64,000 nucleotides of DNA from positions 6,858,965 through 6,922,964 of the forward strand of contig NC_083344.1 in the NCBI RefSeq assembly GCF_019175385.1, written 5' to 3'. Origin of the DNA: Lycium barbarum (Eukaryota > Streptophyta > Magnoliopsida > Solanales > Solanaceae). Of this stretch, positions 1 to 11,490 are shown one piece after another; position 1 is the stretch's first letter; the number at the start of each line of letters is the position of its first letter. The notes under the pieces are model-generated. The model was not told the DNA's origin and did not search any database. It was given only the letters and a program-made list of their open reading frames with translations. A program made the translations under genes and the position numbers.

Positions 1-3000
1 CCTTCACGTACATGGTTGGAAATTAACTAGCATTTCGCCCTCATTTTGTCTCCATTATTGTAATCTTGACTTATCGTGCCATAACTATTCATCAGCCCGT
101 AAGTATTTCTCTTTTTCTCATTCCTTGTTCCTTTGTTAGTGACCTACTTCCTTCCTCATATACGGTGCCCTTTCTGCGTTTATCCCTTCGGTACCATCTT
201 GGGCTACTCTTTTGATATCTGTTAGCCTTGTATATCCACTATACTGACTCCTTGTAGTTCATTCGGCAGGTTCACTAGTCCTTGTCACCATCTCTCTTAC
301 CCTTACACTCCAAGTGTTTATCCAACATGACTTTGTCCCTAGTGAGTATAATGGTTATGCTCTTTAAGCTATTTTCCCCAACTCCTTTCCAAGACCAGTT
401 GTGTTCGTGTCCAAAATACGTATGCGCATAGGGTTCCTTCAAAGTCCACTTACACTTACGGCAAACTCATAGTCCGAGTTCAACTAATTTCATAGCTCGC
501 AACATCTTTGAGCTCCTATCGTAACTTTTTTTTTCTTTACCTCCTCCATTTTTTAGTTCCTTCGTGTCTCGCAATATAATCCAGAAGCATAGGGCTACAA
601 CAATTCTCACTCCATCACTACTCTCTTACAACATATATCTAGCTTCGATTTCCTTGTACTGGCGGTCGCTTTATCTATCGTTATTCCTTATTAAATTTCT
701 GATATAACCTTTTTGTAATGATAGTTGGGCATAGCTTCACGTTGACGGTTCATACAATTTCGTAGCATATGCTCTCACGTTCAGTATAATTAGCGATCCA
801 TGATTTTGTTTTTAATATTCGGTGAACTCTTTTACTTCCATTCATAAGAGCAGCATTCTTCCTTTCTCCGGAAATTACCAAACTACTAATCTTTGTTGCT
901 TTTGTTACAATTGTTATCCCTTCCGGTGCAAGCCGTCCTTGGGTCCGTCATCCTCTCTGTCATCCTTATGAGTTTGACTTGGAACCCGTTCTTGCTCTCT
1001 CTATTACCCTTTTAGGCGTATCACTACATACTTAGGTACGGCACAATTTTACCCGATACAAGGGATTCAAATCATGGTCTAGAAATATCGTAGTTCATAT
1101 TGGCATGAAGCATTCTCTTATGGTGTCTTTCGGACTTTCTTCCTATGTCTGCCTCATGGTACATGTTTTTCCGTTCTCTTCTGCTTCTTTTTTATACCTT
1201 CTTAATATGCCGATATGTTTCAAGCTCTGGCCCCGAACTAATAAATCTCCTTTTTCTGGAGCTTGAAACGTCATAGCTCCTTTCAACTCTAGTATGTTCT
1301 TCCCCCCTTATTAAGAAGGTCCTTATACGTCATTAACCTTTGAGTACCCACCGTCTTTGATAATTTCCTGCCGCCCTTCACGATCTTCTTAAGGTCGGGG
1401 TTCTGTCATCGTATGGTCTGCCTTATTCATCTCTTGCTAATTAAACTCTTGTGTTCAATTAGAGTACTCATAAGGGTATCCAATTCCGATGCTTCCTTTT
1501 TCGTCTTTTCATACCTCTGTCTTTTATGACCAACAGTTTCCTGGACCCACAAGTTAATGGGGACATCGAGATTCGCCATGTCTTTTATGAAGTTTTCGGT
1601 TACACCTAAATCCTTATCTCTCTTCCCGACTTTTTTATAACATCTCTAAGGTTTTTTTTTTTTTTTAACCCTAAGTTCTTTTTCAATTTATGTCTGTACC
1701 GCCGTTCTTGTCAATATTTCTATACCTTTCCATCCATTACTAGACTTTTCACTCGTTTCGTTCATTCACTCATAATTCTCCTTAATTACGCGTTTGTGTT
1801 GCAGTTGTGCATCCAAGTTTTTCGAGTGTCCTGCTACTTTTGCTCTTAGCACAGAATTCTTACAGTTTACACTCTCTCTATCTTCGTTCATCGAACCTTT
1901 ATCTATCTTTCTGATGCTACGGCCGGGTGGTCTTCCATGCACGTTCCTTACATTTCATTCCATTTCCTCTATGATCGAATCTCTTGGTCTTCACGTGAAT
2001 TCCTATTCCATGTCATTAATTTTTCTAATCAATTGTGTCAACTCATCATCCTAGTTCTTTCCTTGATGAGTAATCGGTTTCCTACCGCCAACTCGTTAAA
2101 GTATCCTTCTTACTCCCATGGTTAAAGATTTCCAGTTACTTTACTCCTAAATGCTCTCCTCTTCCTTCAACTAACCCATTAGTATACCTTTCCTACTTTC
2201 ATCCTTAACCCTCTTTGGGTTTCTTCCTCTTCGAGCACCTTTCTTCTCTTGTTATTTGTAATATCGGCTCTGAAGTTCGTGAAATATTCCTTTAAATGGG
2301 CAAATCTGTTCTATTCTTAAGTCATCCTTTTGGAAAGCTTCTCCATATCCGAGGCAACTGTGTTAATTTAACCACACACTTATCCCTTAATATACCTTTC
2401 AAGGGCTGGAAATCTCTTAACATCGTCGCAAGGCCTAAGCATTCTTTCTCTTACTTCACATTCCTCGTTATGGTCACTATCCTTTTGGCCCCACTTATCG
2501 AAGCCTATTCTCTGACCCCACACATTCCTCTTTTGTTCCATACTATCACACTTTATCCCTTTCACACGCCTACCTTCGAATTTTTTTCCAAATAGTCCCG
2601 TGCTTTGCCCGTCGTCTCTCTTGGAGGCTCCACTCACTCATATTTCTCACTTTGGACATTTTGATCTCCTTACCTTTCATACATTCACTTTCTTTCTTTT
2701 CCAAATGTCATTGCATTAGAACTCTCTAAACCTATCTGGTAATGAAGGTAAATCAGCTTACCTGGTAACGTTCTTTTGTCACTTGAACTTTATTACCTGG
2801 TTCGATTAATGCCTTCCATATACCGCAACGTTGGCTGCCGGAATACACATACCTGCTGATATAGCCACGTATGGGATATCATATGCGTACGGATATATAT
2901 AATTACTACCATCTCGCTTACAAAATATTTCCAAACGCTATTCAAACTCACCCTAATTCTAAAGCTGTGATGCACCTTCTTTCTCTTCACCGGTCTAGTC

Positions 3001-3117
3001 CGCCTCGTCCTACGCGACCTCTTAAGGTCTCCAACCACTCCGCATACTCCAATCTCCCTTAGGCTGCTCTAGCTTCTCATTTGCCTCTTATATCTAAATT
3101 TATAGGACTTTTTGTAC

Positions 3118-3220
3118 ACTTCCCAGGGGGTCACCCATCCTAATATTTCTCTCACCCCAGCACGCTTAATCTCGAAACTCTGATGAAATCCGGTGCGTTA
3201 ATGCTGGTATAATCGTATCC
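3118..3220 (-). rRNA. Degenerate 5S rRNA-like sequence (pseudo)
   Basis: Read on the minus strand, about 103 bases align with plant 5S rRNA from GGATACGATTATACCAGC to GGATGGGTGACCCCCTGG and GAAGT. The internal control regions are recognisable: an A-box-like AGATTAAGCGTGC, a GAGAG spacer, and a nearly perfect C-box-like GGATGGGTGACC. By eye about 80-85% of positions match. It is a single copy, not a tandem array, it lacks the normal 3' end, and it sits inside retroelement leader sequence. It is therefore best read as a captured or Cassandra/SINE-like 5S copy, not a functional rRNA gene. Confidence 0.7.
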
Positions 3221-3557
3221 ACCTCACCACATGACCTTCACCACACAATCTAAAGCAAGTTGATGTCTTGACAGATTCCAAAACATTCTCGTAACGCATC
3301 CCACTTATTGTCTATTTACGATATTTCCTTTCCACGCTTCTTCCTGTTAGGTGTACCTAACTAAATGACCTGATTTTGAAAAATTCTGGCAGAGTCTCCT
3401 TTACAATTCTTACTATCCAAAACCTGCATGCAGCAAATACCAGCAATGCCTCACAGGGCATATATATATGTACACGACATATCCCAGCCACCCAGGGCTC
3501 CCAATTTCAGGTAAAAGAACAAATATATCAAAACTTACCTCATATGTCAACCGATCC

Positions 3558-3582
3558 ATATATATATATATATATATATATT
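3558..3582. repeat. (TA)n microsatellite
   Basis: About 12 uninterrupted TA units. It generates spurious short open frames on both strands. Confidence 0.9.
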
Positions 3583-3855
3583 CTGATAATGTAGCCTCAA
3601 CGAAGTGACTTACCTCTGTGACTTCCCATATCCTCACTCACTTTCTCCCGTTGATACTGTGCTTCTGCTGAGATCAAAGATTAGTATAGAGAATCTCATT
3701 TCCTATGACTTGGCTCTATCGCACGATCTAAGACAGAAAGAAGGTCAATGATTCCTAGATGCCCTGCAGCCTCCTGTTCATAAGTGTGGCCGGCTTCATA
3801 CCCATAAACAGGACTTTACTGGACACGACTTTGCAGACAGCCCCTAGGACGAATT

Positions 3856-3868
3856 GCTCTGTTACCAA
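3856..3868 (-). promoter_or_regulatory. Primer-binding site next to LTR A
   Basis: The minus strand reads TTGGTAACAGAGC, two bases internal to the end of LTR A. This matches the plant initiator-Met tRNA 3' end (TGGTATCAGAGC) at 11 of 12 positions. It fixes LTR A as the 5' LTR of a minus-strand element. Confidence 0.75.
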
Positions 3869-3870
3869 TT

Positions 3871-6232
3871 TGTCACACCCCAGTCCTGATAGGGCATGAT
3901 GGGCACCCGACCCTTTATTTAGAGCCGAGCGAACCCGCTGGTTCTCATTATACTCATAATCTCACTGGACTCTTAAATCACAAAATGAAATGCATAATGA
4001 AAGCTTTTCAAAAACATTCCTTTCGTTTTTGTCAACTCAAGTAAAATCTGTAATCATATGAAATTTGTAACATAATGTATAATGATACATCGGCTTGCAG
4101 AGCCGCTTGCAAGACTGATATGCTATATACGTGACTCTGTCTGCAAAGTCTCTAACATAAATCAATAAACCATAACATAGATACTCTGACTCGGCAACAC
4201 TCCGGAAGGAAATGGAGCTCGCCAATCCAGCTGGAACATCTTCTAGCAATATCCTCTACTCATCTGTATACACCTGCGTAGCATGAAACGCAACGTCCAC
4301 AAGAAGGGACGTCAGTACGAGCAATGTACTGAGTATGTAAGGCATGAACAGTGACATAGTAAGAAATACCGAACAGTGACATAGTAAGAAATACCGAACA
4401 TCGATGTTATGCCAAACTGATCAGTGGGATACCATGCATGCATACATACATACATACATACATACATAAAATACATAAATGAAACCAACATCATCATTAG
4501 CATTACCATTGTCACTATATCATACCTTAAAAGATCAACTATCGCGAGATCAAATCGACGATGTCGTAGGAGTCTCGAGAATCATGAACTTAGGTAGCAC
4601 TGGAAATAGAATAGTTATCATCGCTATATCTTACCTCGAAGGAACGAGTAATATGAGGTGAGACCATCAACAATAGGTATGGTTGAGCGATTCATGGAAT
4701 GACTCAATAATCTCATAATGCGCTCAAATCATAGCTTCGGAGTTTCAAAAGAAGAGAATCATCATCATCGTCACAATCATCATAGAACATATTGCATTTA
4801 ACGTCATAAGAGGTTTTTGAGAGTCATGAACTTCGAGCTTTTGAAAACAAGGCTATTATGGAATCATAACATAGGAATCATGCCTTTGAAAGAAAGGGAC
4901 GAGCCTTAACATACATGTGCAACCTCCTATTAGCTACGCTTATTCGTCCGAGCTCGCAAGTCTACATTTAAGAGGAGTTATACTAACGTTAGACTCTTTA
5001 TTGCACACTTGTTCCAAGCCTCAAATCAAACTATTCTATATTCTACCGAAAATCGGGCAGCATCTCCCCTGTTTATATACCTAGCCCAAAATGACAATTC
5101 AGCAACCAATCAACAACAACAACAATACCAACATCAACAACACTATTATTCGTGCCAATATATTCCATAAACATCCCACACGATGTTTTTCAACATACAA
5201 CAACAATATGCACTTCCTTTCATCCCAATCAAAGAGTATAATCTCACCAACACACTAACAACATTAGATACCATCTTTACACATATAAATCAGCCCAGCC
5301 ACACGGCCACAACATGTTCAAAATAGCCCATAAACACAACAACTACAACACAACACTTTATGACCTTTCCTCCATAACTATTTTCACTTCCTAGGCTTGA
5401 TAAACCTTCAAATAAACTCAACATAAGAGATAGGATGAAGAACATACCTTATACTTGAATAAACTTATCCACAACAACATTCTCCAACGCCAAACTTAAG
5501 TAGAAGGAAGAACAATCACCTTTCGTGGGCTAGTTTGGCGTAATCTTTGTTAAATTCTTGATTTATTGGACTATAATGTTTGGGGGAGGTGTGGAGAAAT
5601 TTCTAGGACTCTTTGGGATGTTATTTTGCTGAAAAAACGAGGTTGATGGGGGTATTTATACCCCTCCTAGGTCGGTTTCACCGACTTTCTCAAGTGGGGC
5701 CCGCGGAGCCATTTGGCAGCTTAGAGTCTTGATCTTAAAACAGCCATAAATTTTGATCCCGATGTTTTGAGAAGGCCCACAACCTGCGGTTGGAAAGCTC
5801 TTTCAATTATCTACAACTTTCATTCTTGGTGTTTTTCCAAATTCCAAACTTATAATAGCGTTTTGGCCTCTCCAAGTCAGGTCATCCGAAAACGTATCTT
5901 TAAATCATCCTGTTAGAGGGCTTATGCCCATATTTGGCTTAAGGGTCCGTCTTAAGATTTGCTCAACTTTCCATGTACTACTCATATCACTTTTCATATG
6001 TCCTTTACAAAATCCTGACATGTGGGCCCCACCTTAACTTATGGTTACGAGGGCTATCATCGAGTAATCGTGTTAACTGATTTACTCCATACAATCTCCA
6101 AATGTCATATATATGTTCTTATGCTCAGATAATATAATCTTCATCCCTAATCCTTGAATAACTCTGCTCTCCCTTGAGCTCATACTAAGCCGTCCACTGG
6201 CTTGATAACGCGAAATTTTCCAGGGTGTAACA
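3871..6232 (-). mobile_element. LTR A: 5' LTR of a long-LTR retroelement
   Basis: A 2362-bp LTR on the minus strand that starts TGTTACACCC (6232) and ends GGGGTGTGACA (3871). It lies directly against a primer site at 3856-3868. It is clearly related to solo LTR E (45905-48584). Shared landmarks are the two-hairpin core at 4293-4332 and a TATA-like TATAAACAGGGG followed by GCTGCCCGA near 5044-5078 (minus strand). A (CATA)n run lies at about 4433-4468. The flank beyond 6232 is copia integrase sequence, so the element inserted into or beside older copia DNA. No coding sequence is credible inside it. Confidence 0.75.
4293..4332 (-). promoter_or_regulatory. Two-hairpin LTR core, copy A
   Basis: On the plus strand ACGTCC (4293-4298) pairs with GGACGT (4307-4312). 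TCAGTAC (4312-4318) pairs with GTACTGA (4326-4332) across a 7-base loop. The same module occurs in LTRs B, C, D and E. The function is unknown; it would lie in the transcribed part of the LTR if the TATA-like site near 5070 is used. Confidence 0.6.
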
Positions 6233-6717
6233 TTAGCTTTGTCAAAATCTTCAATTGTTTGGTCTTCAAAGACACAATATCATGGCTTCTAACAAGTTTC
6301 TTCTCAACTGGATCATAGAAACGATAGCCAAATTCGTCTTGACCATAACCAATGAAGATGCACTGCGTAGTTTAAACTTCCAGCTTTGACCTCTCATCCT
6401 TAGGAACATGCACAAAGTCCTTACACCCGAAGACTCTCAGATGAGCATAAGAGACATCCTTACCAAACCAAAATCTGTCAGGAACATCACCATCCAAAGC
6501 AACAGTAAGAGATAAATTGATAACATAAGCAGCTTCTGCCCAAAATGAATCTGGCAGCATAGCATCTGAAAGCAAATATCTAACCCTCTCAACTATTGTT
6601 CTGTTTATCCTATCTGCTAAACCATTTAATTGAGGAGTCTTTGGAGGAGTTTTCTGATACCGAATACACTGCTGTCTACAATAATTATCAAAGGGACCAA
6701 TGTATTCACCACCAATG
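6233..6717 (-). pseudogene. Copia integrase C-terminal fragment (second copy)
   Basis: This stretch duplicates the copia 1 region at about 8957-9450 with roughly 90% identity by eye. On the minus strand it encodes the integrase core end and the following linker: PPKTPQLNGLADRINRT-like sequence, then LLSDAMLPDSFWAEAAYVIN, DVPDRFWFGKDVSYAHLRVF, and after a stop the IGYGQDEFGYRFYDPVEKK motif typical of copia polyproteins. It lacks protease, reverse transcriptase and LTRs. It is cut at 6233 by LTR A and joined at about 6717 to a receptor-kinase LRR fragment. It reads better than the equivalent copia 1 segment, which has stops at two of the same places. Confidence 0.8.
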
Positions 6718-6718
6718 T

Positions 6719-6969
6719 TTCAAGTTAAGAAGCTCAAGGTATTCTAAGTTACCAAGTGATTCAGGAATTGGACCTGTGAAACTGTTGCTTGCGAGATCAA
6801 GCATTCTGAGTCTTGAAGAATTTGAGATTGAAGCAGAGATAAAACCACTCAGATTATTTCCTCCACAAAGAAAGTTTTCTAGGATGGGCATTCCACGGCC
6901 TAAATCTGAAGGTAGAGTACCTGAAAGCTTGTTTAGTGAAAGCGATAGGAACGACAGTGCTGACATGTT
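6719..6969 (-). pseudogene. LRR fragment of a receptor-like kinase
   Basis: The minus strand encodes about three leucine-rich repeats, including NKLSGTLPSDLGRGMPILEN, SGFISASISNSSRLRMLDL and NSFTGPIPESLGNLEYLEL. It matches residues of the kinase gene at 27280-31386 (exon 2, around 29430-29670) at about 80% amino-acid identity by eye. It carries no signal peptide, transmembrane segment or kinase domain. The match stops at one end in copia integrase sequence and at the other, after GACATGTTGAAAAT, in a truncated copia LTR. It keeps the same strand as the copia around it. It is a remnant of a paralogous gene, or a fragment captured during element rearrangement. Confidence 0.85.
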
Positions 6970-7082
6970 GAAAATTGATCCTATATATAGAGGAAATTTT
7001 GGGCAAAATTGGCCTGGTCCAAATTGGATTGGGTTTTATTAATCCAACTCCACATAGGAAGGAAAAACCCAAAAATCTAACA
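6970..7082 (-). repeat. Truncated 3' LTR of copia 1
   Basis: Minus-strand sequence starting TGTTAGATTTTTGGG immediately after a purine tract, with a TATA-like CTCTATATATAGG just before it breaks off against the LRR fragment. It does not match the sequence called as the copia 1 5' LTR (18103-18277). Either the element is a composite or one of the two LTR calls is wrong. Confidence 0.55.
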
Positions 7083-7097
7083 ATTTTCCCCCTCCCA
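7083..7097 (-). other. Polypurine tract of copia 1
   Basis: The minus strand reads GGGAGGGGGAAAAT directly before TGTTAG. This is the expected position of the plus-strand priming tract upstream of a 3' LTR. Confidence 0.6.
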
Positions 7098-7098
7098 A

Positions 7099-10000
7099 CT
7101 ATGTGGAGGAAACCACCATTCCGGCGATCAAGCAACACTCTTCAAACTTCCCTTTTGGCAAAGCTTTGGTCAACATATCCGAACCATTATCATCGATATG
7201 AATCTTCTCAAGTTCAAGCAACTTAGAATCCAACACATCTCTAATATAATGGTATCTCACATCAATATGTTTCGACCTACCATGAAATGTAGAGTTCTTG
7301 CCAAGATGAATAGCACTTTGACTGTCGCAATAAAGTACATACCTCTCTTGAGCAAAGCCAAGTTCCTTCATAAATATCTTCATCCAGAGCAACTCTTTAC
7401 AAGCTTCAACGGCAGCAATAAGCTCAGCTTCTGTAGTAGATAGAGCAACACATTTTTGCAACCTAGATTGCCAAGACACAGCTCGCCCTGCATAAGTAAT
7501 CAAGTAGCCCGAAGTAGACTTACGAGTATCAATATCACCGACCATATCTGAATCAGTGTAACTACAAAGAATAGGCTTTCCTGTCCCAAAACACAAACTC
7601 AAACTAGAAGTTCCACAAAGATATCTCATAATCCACTTCACAACATTCCAATGTTCTCTTCCCATATTAGAAAGAAAACGGCTGACAACACCAACGGCAT
7701 GAGCAATATCAGGTCTTGTATAAATCATTGCATACATCAGACTGCCAACGGCTGAAGCATAAGGAACTTTCTTCATATCTTCCTTCTCACTATCACTGGA
7801 AGGACACTGCTTCGTGCTCAATTTAAAGTGCATAGCTAAAGGTGTTTTGACAACCTTAGCTTTATCCATGTTGAATCTGCGAAGTACTTTCTGAATGTAC
7901 TTCTCTTATGATAACCACAACTTCTTGGCCTTTCTGTCACGAACAATCTGCATGCCAAGAACTGCTTTGCGGGTCCCAAGTCTTTCATGGAAAAAGACTT
8001 ATTCAACTCTTGCTTCAACTTCTGAATTCTACAAGCATTCTGACCAACAACAAGTATGTCATCAACATAAAGCAATAGAATGATAAAGTCACCATCAAAG
8101 AATATTTGCACAAACACACAATGATCTGAAGAAGTCTTCTTGAAGACCTGTTGACTCATAAAAGAACCAAACTTCCTGTACCACTGCCTAGGAGCTTGTT
8201 TTAAACCATACAAGCTCTTCTTCAATTTGTAAACATAATTCTCTTTATCCTTGACTTCAAAACCTTCTGGCTGCTTCATATAAATTTCTTCATCTAAGTC
8301 ACTATGGAGAAAAGCAGTTTTAACATCCATTTGCTCAACCTCTAAATCTAAACTTGCAGCCAAGCCTAGAACAACCTGAATGGATGACATCTTCATAACT
8401 GGAGAAAAGATTTCATCAAAATTAACTCCCTTCTTCTGATTAAAGCCCTTGACAACAAATCTAGCCTTGTATCGTGGAACTAGGTTACCATCTTCATATT
8501 TCACCCTAAAAATCCACCCGTGTTTCAAAGCCTTTCTATCTTTAGTAAGCTTAACCATATCAAATGTATGATTATCATGTAAGGATTTAATCTCATCTTG
8601 TATAGCGTCAAACCACCTTTCTTTTTCTTTACTCGCCATGGCCTCATCAAAACTTTCAGGTTCTCCCCCATCAGTCAAGGGTACAAATTCATTGGGAGAA
8701 TAATGAGAGGAATGTACTTTCTCTCTAATAGATCTTCTGAGAGAACTCTCTGGAGCATCAATAGCAGCTGGTTGCTGGCCAACCACATCATCTTCCACTG
8801 GAGCATCAACAACATTATGCTGGTCATTCTGAACATGATCATTATCTTCATTATCAACTTGATCTTCATTATTTTGAAGATTTTCTTCAGGTGTAATAGT
8901 CACATGAACTGGATCAACATCAACTAAGCTCTCATTGCTCTGAGAATCAACCTTCTCAGCTTTGTCAAAATCTTTAATTGTTTGGTCTTCAAAGAACATA
9001 ACATCATGGCTTCTAATAAGTTTCTTCTCAACTGGATCATAGAAACGATAGCCAAATTCGTCTTGACCATAACCAATGAAGATACACTACCTAGTTTAAA
9101 CTTCCAGCTTTGACCTCTCATCCTTAGGAAAATGCACAAAGTCCTTACACCCGAAAAATCTCATATGAGCATAAGAGACATCCTTACCAAACCTAACTTT
9201 GTCAAGAACATCACCATCCAAAGCAACAGTAGGAGATAAATTGATAACATAAGCAGCAGTATTAAGTGCTTCTGCCTAAAATGAATTTGGCAGCTTAGCA
9301 TCTGAAAGCAAACATCTAACCCTCTCATCTATAGTTCTGTTCATCCTCTCTGCTAGACCATTTAACTGAGGAGTCTTTGGAGGAGTTTTCTGATACCGAA
9401 TACCCTGCTGTCTACAATAATTATCAATGAGACTAATGTATTCACCGCCATTGTCTGAGCGGATGCATTTTAGTTTCCTCCCTGTCTGTCTCTCAACCAA
9501 GGCCTGAAAAGTCTTGAACACATCAAGTACTTGATCCTTGGACTTCATAGGAAATACCCAGAGTTTGCGAGAATGATCATCAATAAAAAGTCACAAATAA
9601 AGTGCACCACCACGGGAGCTTACTTTAAAAGGACCATACAAATCAGAACGTACCAACTCTAGTAAATTCAGCTTTCTTGAAGGTGAATGACTCTGAAAAA
9701 AAACTCTTTTCTGTTTCCCGGCTAAGCAATGAACACATCTCTTTAACTTTGTTTGTTTCACTCCAGAAAGCAAATTCTTCTTAGCCAAATTATTAATCTC
9801 CTTCTCGCTCATATGACTCAACCTTCTATGCCACAACTCTGATGAAGTATCATTCTCCACCAAATTTACTGAGTCACTACAAATGGAGCCCTGAAATAAG
9901 TACAAGTCAGATATCTTGTTACCTAGAGCCACAATCATTGAACCTTTAAGAAGCTTCCACTGGCCACCACCAACGATTCGATCAAAACCCTCATCATCAA

Positions 10001-10420
10001 GCTTTCCTACAGAAATTAAATTCAGACGAACATCTGGAGCATGCTTGACATTGTTAAGAACCAACCTCGAACCGTTCTTACTTTTCAAGAAAACTGTGCC
10101 AATGCCAAGTACCTCAACTTTACTATTATTGCCCATTCGTAAATTTTTAAAATTACCTGGAGTATAAGAAGAAAATAATTCCTTCTTTGGCGTGATATGA
10201 GAAGTGGCACCTGAATCCACAAACTAAGTAGACTCATTACAAACAAGATTGATATCATTTTTACCACAAGCAACAAGAAGATCATTTTCAGCAATAACAG
10301 CAACACAATTTTCATTATCGCCTTCTTTCTTTTGCTTTTTCTGGTCTCTCTTAAACTTGTAGCAATGTTTCTTGATGTGCCCTTTCAAGTGACAATAGTC
10401 ACACCTAAGATTCTTGTACC
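7099..10420 (-). pseudogene. Copia 1 nucleocapsid-protease-integrase-reverse transcriptase-RNase H
   Basis: From 10420 downward: a zinc knuckle (CDYCHLKGHIKKHC), the protease motif DSGATSH preceded by an in-frame TAG, and the pre-integrase zinc motif (WHRRLSHM, CVHCLAGKQ). The integrase has RSDLYGP, a stop, IDDHSR, SDNGGEY and QLNGLAERMNRT. Reverse transcriptase has [31 protein letters not shown] and LLLYVDDIL (YVDD at about 8058-8069). RNase H has DIDTRKSTSGY, LSTTEAEL, LYCDSQSAIHL and SKHIDVRYH, ending near 7099. Several stops and at least two frame changes (around 9110-9290 and 7860-7890) show decay. The polymerase catalytic residues themselves are still readable. Confidence 0.9.
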
Positions 10421-10884
10421 TGGAGTGTCACGACCCAATCCCGTGGCCGCGACTGGTACCCTAACTGGGTACCCGTACATACCTACCCGACCGAATTTCA
10501 AATCATACGGATTTTTTTTTCTTTTTTAAAACAGAAGTTACAAAAGTAGGTCGATACAAATACGGCACGCGCGCAAACATACATATATATACATATATAC
10601 CTGAACATACAGACATTTGCATATAAGCCGATAAGGCTAGCATACAGACGAAACCCGTAACCCACACATCTATCTACAGGCCTCTACAGACATACAGAGT
10701 CATATGATGGGACAGGGCCCCGCCGTACCCAGAATATCCATACATACAGAGTATACAGAAGATGGGAGATATATACCAAAAATATACGCTCCGGATCAAA
10801 GGAGCTCTTCAAAACAGCTGAATCAGAAACCTACGCTGGCGGCGTATCACCTGGTGCGTCGGTACCTGCGGGCATGTAGCGCAG

Positions 10885-10922
10885 CCCCCGAAGAACGGGG
10901 GTCAGTACGAAAAATGTACCGA
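10885..10922 (-). promoter_or_regulatory. Two-hairpin LTR core, copy B
   Basis: On the plus strand CCCCCG (10885-10890) pairs with CGGGGG (10896-10901). TCAGTAC (10902-10908) faces GTACCGA (10916-10922), with one G-T type mismatch. Spacing is the same as in the other LTRs. Confidence 0.6.
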
Positions 10923-10939
10923 GTATGTAAAGCAGAAAC

Positions 10940-11490
10940 ATAACAGATATAAGCATAGTCCGAACCTGAGTAACAGAAATATAACGGACAGAGCCATAAA
11001 TCAGACGGACGGACAGAGTCATGATCCAGACAGACATACAGAATCGTGTTCCATACAAATAAATCGAATTATGGTTCGGACAGACAGACGGAATCATAAT
11101 ACGGACAGACGAGCAGAATCAGAATCCATACGGACATACAGACATAGTCGTAATTCAGACGGACAGACAGAAGTATGTCGGACAGAATTATGCATGCAGA
11201 GTAGTACAGAGTCATACAGAATCATACAGAGGCATGTGCTTATATAAAAATAGATGGCACACGCATACATTCATACAGATCCCGGCCCTGTCTGGGGGCG
11301 CGGTAACAGAACCCGACCCTCTTAGTACGGGACGCGGTGGACAGACAGAATCAGATCAGATCATATGCCATCCTGGCCGCCATCCCCATACACAGATCAT
11401 AATATCATACAGACATACAGATCCCGGCCCGCACGCCGAGGGACGCGGTGAACAATGCAGAGAAATATGCACGATAACAGAACCTGGCCC
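10940..11490. repeat. CAGA-rich and GC-rich degenerate repeats in LTR B
   Basis: About 300 bp of irregular units built on CGGACAGA/CAGACATACAGA is followed by three or four copies of a CCCGGCCC...GGGACGCGGTG unit. They lie next to the hairpin core. LTRs C and E have their own minisatellites at the matching place. Confidence 0.6.

Larger units (their letters stand above)
1..3855 (-). mobile_element. Decayed internal/leader region of a long-LTR (probably Ty3/gypsy) element
   Basis: No open frame resembling a retroelement protein is visible here. The assignment rests on the boundary: on the minus strand, LTR A ends at 3871 and is followed after 2 bases by a primer-binding site, so transcription would run from 3870 towards position 1. 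The first 250 bases past the primer site look like untranslated leader. The rest is pyrimidine-rich on the plus strand (purine-rich on the sense strand) and full of stops in all frames, so any gag has decayed beyond recognition by eye. A 5S rRNA-like block lies at 3118-3220. The element leaves the window at position 1, so its other LTR and target duplication cannot be seen. Confidence 0.45.

Noticed and set aside
1794..3062. Several 60-99-codon open frames on both strands
   Set aside because: They overlap each other, lack any retroelement or host motif and follow the local pyrimidine bias.
3118..3220. Functional 5S rRNA gene
   Set aside because: A single diverged copy without a complete 3' end, inside retroelement DNA; no tandem array.
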